Shown here: piece after piece, positions 60,858 to 64,000 of the stretch
How the letters are laid out: every line of letters starts with the position of its first letter
Numbering within the stretch: position 1 is the stretch's first letter
Origin: Sneathiella chungangensis
Lineage (GTDB): Bacteria > Pseudomonadota > Alphaproteobacteria > Sneathiellales > Sneathiellaceae
Length of the DNA stretch: 64,000 bases
Direction: 5' to 3'
Assembly: GCF_009882935.1 (NCBI RefSeq)
Contig: NZ_WTVA01000001.1
Span: 882,238 to 946,237 of the forward strand
Program-made: the position numbers and the translations under genes
The notes under the pieces: generated by a model
Seen by the model: only the letters and a program-made list of their open reading frames with translations
The model's database searches: none
What the model was told of the DNA's origin: nothing

Positions 60858-60860
60858 GGC

Positions 60861-62828
60861 TTATTCGAATTCCAGAATAACGTCGTCCACGGCCAGGATA
60901 TCGCCGGCGCCCGCCTTCACGGCGGAAACCACACCATCCTGCTCGGCGCGAAGAATATTTTCCATCTTCATCGCCTCGACCACGGCGAGCGCCTGTCCGG
61001 CCTTGACTTCGTCGCCCTCCGAGACATTGACGGCGACGATCATGCCCGGCATCGGACAGAGGAGGAACTTGGACATATCCGGCGCGACCTTGACCGGCAT
61101 CAATTCGGCGAGCCTGGCCGCCTCCGGGGTGCGAATGGCAAGGCTGACCTCCGCCCCGCCGTGGGTCAGGCGGACGCTGCCGCGGAAAAGACCCAGCTGG
61201 GCGATCATCTTGACGCCGTTGACCTTGGCCTTGACGCGGCGCTTGCCCGGAGCCCATTTGGAGCGAATGGCGATGACACGATCCCCGATGGTGACGTCGA
61301 TCCCGCCCTTGGCATCCTCGACGGAAATTTCGACGGATTTCTCCTTGCCCTCGGAGACAACCCATTTATCGGCGGTCTTTGCCACCACATTCTTGAGGGA
61401 CCTGCTCGCCGCGCGAAGATGGACCAGCGCGGCAATCGCCACGAGATTTTCGTAAGTCTCATCGTCAAGCGGCGCGCCGTGGAAGCCATCCGGATATTCC
61501 TCGGCGATAAAGCCAGTGGTCAGCTTGCCCGCCTTGAAGCGCGGATGGTTGCAGACCGCATTCAGGAAATTGATGTTATGGGCGATGCCGCTCACCTCAT
61601 AGGCATCGAGCGCCCGGCCCATTTCCGCAATCGCCTCATCGCGGTCCTTGCCGTAGGTGACCAGCTTGGCGATCATCGGATCATAGAACATGGTGATCTC
61701 GGATCCTTCGGTGACCCCCGTATCGACCCGGACATTCTCGCCCTTGGGCACTTTGTAGCGGCTCAGGCGCCCAATGGAGGGCAGGAAGCCCCGGTAGGGG
61801 TCCTCCGCATAGAGGCGGCTCTCCAGAGCCCAGCCAGTGAGCTTGATATCCTCCTGCGTCATCGCCAGCTTCTCGCCATAGGCAACGCGGATCATCTGCT
61901 CGACAAGGTCAATCCCGGTGATCAGCTCCGTCACCGGATGCTCCACCTGCAGGCGGGTATTCATTTCCAGGAAATAGAAGCTCTTGTCGCTGCCGACGAT
62001 GAACTCGACCGTCCCGGCGGAGTGATAATCCACTTCCTTCGCCAGCGCGACGGCCTGCTCGCCCATGGCCTTGCGCAGCTTCTCGTCGACAAAGGGGCTC
62101 GGCGCCTCCTCAATGACTTTCTGGTGCCGCCGCTGGACGGAACATTCCCGTTCCCCCAAATAGAGGCAATTGCCATGCTTGTCGGCCAGCACCTGAATTT
62201 CGATATGGCGCGGATCGACGACGAATTTCTCGATAAAGATCCGGTCATCGCCGAAGCTGCTGATGGCTTCGTTCTTGGCGGACTGGAATCCCTCGCGCGC
62301 TTCCTCGTCGTTATGGGCAATGCGCATGCCCTTGCCCCCGCCCCCGGCGGAGGCCTTGATCATGACCGGATAGCCAATCTCCTTGGAGATCTTGACGGCA
62401 TGCGCGGCGTCGGTGATCAGGTCCATATGTCCCGGTACCGTGTTCACCCCGGCGGCATGCGCGAGTTTCTTGGACGCGATCTTGTCGCCCATGGACGCAA
62501 TCGCTTTCTTGCCCGGGCCGATAAAGGCGATTCCCGCCGCATCGAGCGCGTCGGCGAAGGTCTGGTTCTCCGACAGGAAGCCATAGCCCGGATGCACGGC
62601 CTCGGCGCCGGTTTCCTTGCAGGCATTGATGATCTTCTCGATCACCAGGTAACTCTCCGCGGCGGCGGCCGGACCGATATGCACGGCCTCATCGGCCATC
62701 TGCATATGCACGGCGCCGTCATCCGCATCGGAATAGACCGCCACGGTCTTGATGCCCATCGCCCGGGCGGTACGGATAACACGGCAGGCGATTTCGCCGC
62801 GGTTGGCTATCAGGATCTTTTTGAACAT
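60861..62828 (-). CDS. pccA: Propionyl-CoA carboxylase alpha (biotin) subunit
   Basis: A 655-aa biotin-dependent subunit. The N-terminal biotin carboxylase domain (about 1-445) begins MFKKILIANRGEIACRVIRTA and has ASAGGGGKGMR and MNTRLQVEHPVTE. A BT domain follows, and EAMKMEN near the C-terminus holds the biotin Lys621. The ATG at 62828 has GAGGG ahead. A second biotin carboxylase subunit (44519-46540) is leucine-specific, so this one is assigned to propionyl-CoA by its pairing with the following beta gene. Confidence 0.92.
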   Translation of the reverse strand: MFKKILIANRGEIACRVIRTARAMGIKTVAVYSDADDGAVHMQMADEAVHIGPAAAAESYLVIEKIINACKETGAEAVHPGYGFLSENQTFADALDAAGIAFIGPGKKAIASMGDKIASKKLAHAAGVNTVPGHMDLITDAAHAVKISKEIGYPVMIKASAGGGGKGMRIAHNDEEAREGFQSAKNEAISSFGDDRIFIEKFVVDPRHIEIQVLADKHGNCLYLGERECSVQRRHQKVIEEAPSPFVDEKLRKAMGEQAVALAKEVDYHSAGTVEFIVGSDKSFYFLEMNTRLQVEHPVTELITGIDLVEQMIRVAYGEKLAMTQEDIKLTGWALESRLYAEDPYRGFLPSIGRLSRYKVPKGENVRVDTGVTEGSEITMFYDPMIAKLVTYGKDRDEAIAEMGRALDAYEVSGIAHNINFLNAVCNHPRFKAGKLTTGFIAEEYPDGFHGAPLDDETYENLVAIAALVHLRAASRSLKNVVAKTADKWVVSEGKEKSVEISVEDAKGGIDVTIGDRVIAIRSKWAPGKRRVKAKVNGVKMIAQLGLFRGSVRLTHGGAEVSLAIRTPEAARLAELMPVKVAPDMSKFLLCPMPGMIVAVNVSEGDEVKAGQALAVVEAMKMENILRAEQDGVVSAVKAGAGDILAVDDVILEFE

Positions 62829-62851
62829 TGTTTTTCCCTCTACCTTCGACC

Positions 62852-64000
62852 CTATAGCGGAATATTGCCGTGCTTCTTCCACGGATTTTCCAGTTGTTTG
62901 TTTTTCAGCATGCGCAGCGACGTGGTGACCCGGTGCCGGGTATTGTTGGGCATGATCACGTCATCGATGAAGCCGCGATGGCCGGCGATGAACGGATTGG
63001 CAAAGCGTGATTGATATTCGTCGGTCCGCTTCTGGATTTTCTCCGCATCCCCGATCTCGGAACGGAAAATAATCTCCACCGCCCCCTTGGAGCCCATGAC
63101 CGCGATCTCCGCCGATGGCCAGGCGTAATTAACGTCACCGCGCAAATGCTTCGATGCCATCACGTCATAGGCGCCGCCATAGGCTTTGCGGGTAATGACG
63201 GTGACCTTCGGCACTGTCGCCTCCGCATAGGCAAACAGAAGCTTCGCGCCATGCTTGATGATCCCCCCATATTCCTGCGAGGTGCCGGGCAGGAAACCGG
63301 GCACGTCGACCAGCGTGACAATGGGAATATTGAAGCAGTCGCAGAAGCGGACAAAACGCGCCGCCTTCTTGGAGCTGTCGATATCAAGGCACCCGGCGAG
63401 AACCATCGGCTGGTTGGCGACAATGCCGACGGTCTGCCCGTCCATGCGGCCAAAGCCGGTAATGATATTCTTTGCAAACGCCGGCTGGATTTCGAAGAAG
63501 TCCCCCTCATCGACCAGTTTCTCGACAAGCTCCATCATGTCATAGGGCTTGTTGGGATTGGCGGGGACCAGCGTGTTGAGGCTTTTTTCCTTGCGGTCCG
63601 GATCATCGAAGCTCTTGCGGACTGGGGAGGATTCCAGATTGCTGGAGGGGAGGAAATCAACAAGGCGGCGAACTTCCGTCAGGACTTCCACATCATTGTC
63701 ATAGGCGTTATCGGCAACCGAGGATTTACTGGTATGGGTGCCGGCGCCGCCGAGTTCCTCCGCCGTCACAGTCTCGTTGGTGACCGTTTTCACCACATCC
63801 GGGCCCGTCACGAACATGTAGGAGCTGTCGCGGACCATGAAGATAAAGTCGGTCATCGCCGGGGAGTAGACCGCACCGCCCGCGCAAGGCCCCATGATAA
63901 CAGAGATCTGCGGCACGACGCCGGAGGCCATCACATTCCTTTGGAACACCTCGGCATAGCCTGCGAGGCTGTCGATGCCTTCCTGGATACGCGCGCCACC
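62852..64000 (-). CDS. pccB: Propionyl-CoA carboxylase beta subunit (partial, cut at window end)
   Basis: 383 codons of the carboxyltransferase subunit, running off the right edge so the N-terminus is missing. [42 protein letters not shown] and [17 protein letters not shown] (each shown in part) are the PccB/AccD5 signatures. It is followed after 23 bases by pccA. The pair carboxylates propionyl-CoA to methylmalonyl-CoA, the entry for isoleucine, valine and odd-chain fatty acids into the TCA cycle. Confidence 0.95.
   Translation of the reverse strand, partial: GGARIQEGIDSLAGYAEVFQRNVMASGVVPQISVIMGPCAGGAVYSPAMTDFIFMVRDSSYMFVTGPDVVKTVTNETVTAEELGGAGTHTSKSSVADNAYDNDVEVLTEVRRLVDFLPSSNLESSPVRKSFDDPDRKEKSLNTLVPANPNKPYDMMELVEKLVDEGDFFEIQPAFAKNIITGFGRMDGQTVGIVANQPMVLAGCLDIDSSKKAARFVRFCDCFNIPIVTLVDVPGFLPGTSQEYGGIIKHGAKLLFAYAEATVPKVTVITRKAYGGAYDVMASKHLRGDVNYAWPSAEIAVMGSKGAVEIIFRSEIGDAEKIQKRTDEYQSRFANPFIAGHRGFIDDVIMPNNTRHRVTTSLRMLKNKQLENPWKKHGNIPL

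Noticed and set aside
61161-63014. A 617-codon plus-strand frame opposite pccA
   Set aside because: Antisense shadow of a gene with unmistakable biotin carboxylase motifs.
1-64000. CRISPR arrays, insertion sequences or rRNA genes
   Set aside because: No regularly spaced repeats, transposase motifs or rRNA-like stretches were seen.

Overview
This 64 kb window is a piece of an alphaproteobacterial chromosome, GC-rich with sharp codon bias and short intergenic gaps. MipZ, an EipB-type periplasmic protein, DUF1489, a ClpS-ClpA pair, a phasin and the DUF374/waaA/lpxK lipid A block all point to Alphaproteobacteria. The genus cannot be fixed from sequence alone; a PHB-storing, amino-acid-degrading, probably aquatic heterotroph fits. 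There is no phage, IS element, integrase, rRNA operon or CRISPR array. The one RNA gene is tRNA-Leu(GAG).

Layout. 1-3.4 kb: the 3' end of a probable DNA polymerase IV gene, an M48 protease with a DUF898 membrane partner, and EipB. 3.7-5.7 kb: a diguanylate cyclase converging on a class III nucleotide cyclase. 5.9-11 kb: aldehyde dehydrogenase, RidA, a membrane-anchored tail-collar-like protein, a FemAB-like acyltransferase and a ferritin-like diiron protein. 11-15.5 kb: clpA/clpS, a phasin with putative PhaR operators, and a lipoprotein. 15.6-19.3 kb: a D,D-carboxypeptidase with a SPOR domain, then a sulfide-response unit (persulfide-dioxygenase-like MBL protein, SqrR/BigR repressor, two YeeE/YedE membrane proteins). 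19.4-26.1 kb: SDR, cyclotransferase-like protein, AbrB-like membrane protein, FAD oxidoreductase plus MATE pump, and a VWA/J-domain pair. 26.2-29.8 kb: galU, ugd and phosphomannomutase for sugar nucleotides. 30.4-32.5 kb: a small secreted protein and an ArsP-like permease with an ArsR repressor carrying the cysteines expected for trivalent methylarsenite. 32.5-37 kb: mipZ, DUF3179, L-2-hydroxyglutarate-oxidase-like and leucine-dehydrogenase-like genes. 37-41 kb: the lipid A/Kdo operon. 41-43.6 kb: a lone molybdopterin oxidoreductase and DUF1489. 43.6-54.7 kb: a leucine/isovalerate catabolic region. 54.8-64 kb: LysR, mgtE, maeB, tRNA-Leu, an orphan FliN-like gene, lipB and both propionyl-CoA carboxylase subunits, the beta subunit cut by the window end.

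How it fits together. Leucine dehydrogenase would feed 2-ketoisocaproate (the branched-chain keto acid dehydrogenase is not in the window) to isovaleryl-CoA dehydrogenase, methylcrotonyl-CoA carboxylase, methylglutaconyl-CoA hydratase and HMG-CoA lyase, giving acetyl-CoA and acetoacetate. Propionyl-CoA carboxylase handles the isoleucine/valine branch, and malic enzyme and the phasin connect carbon flow to pyruvate/NADPH and PHB storage.

Most notable signals: (i) two compact stress-response units, one for reactive sulfur and one for organoarsenicals, each with a perfect palindromic operator and sensor cysteines at the spacing of characterised regulators; (ii) a phasin promoter bracketed by TGCAnTGCA repeats; (iii) a 16-bp perfect palindrome before the diiron protein; (iv) several little-described genes: the membrane-anchored collar-like protein, the VWA/J pair, an 84-aa orphan FliN, and a 46-codon frame at the head of the lipid A operon. 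I found no clear evidence of a wholly new multigene system; these are the best leads.
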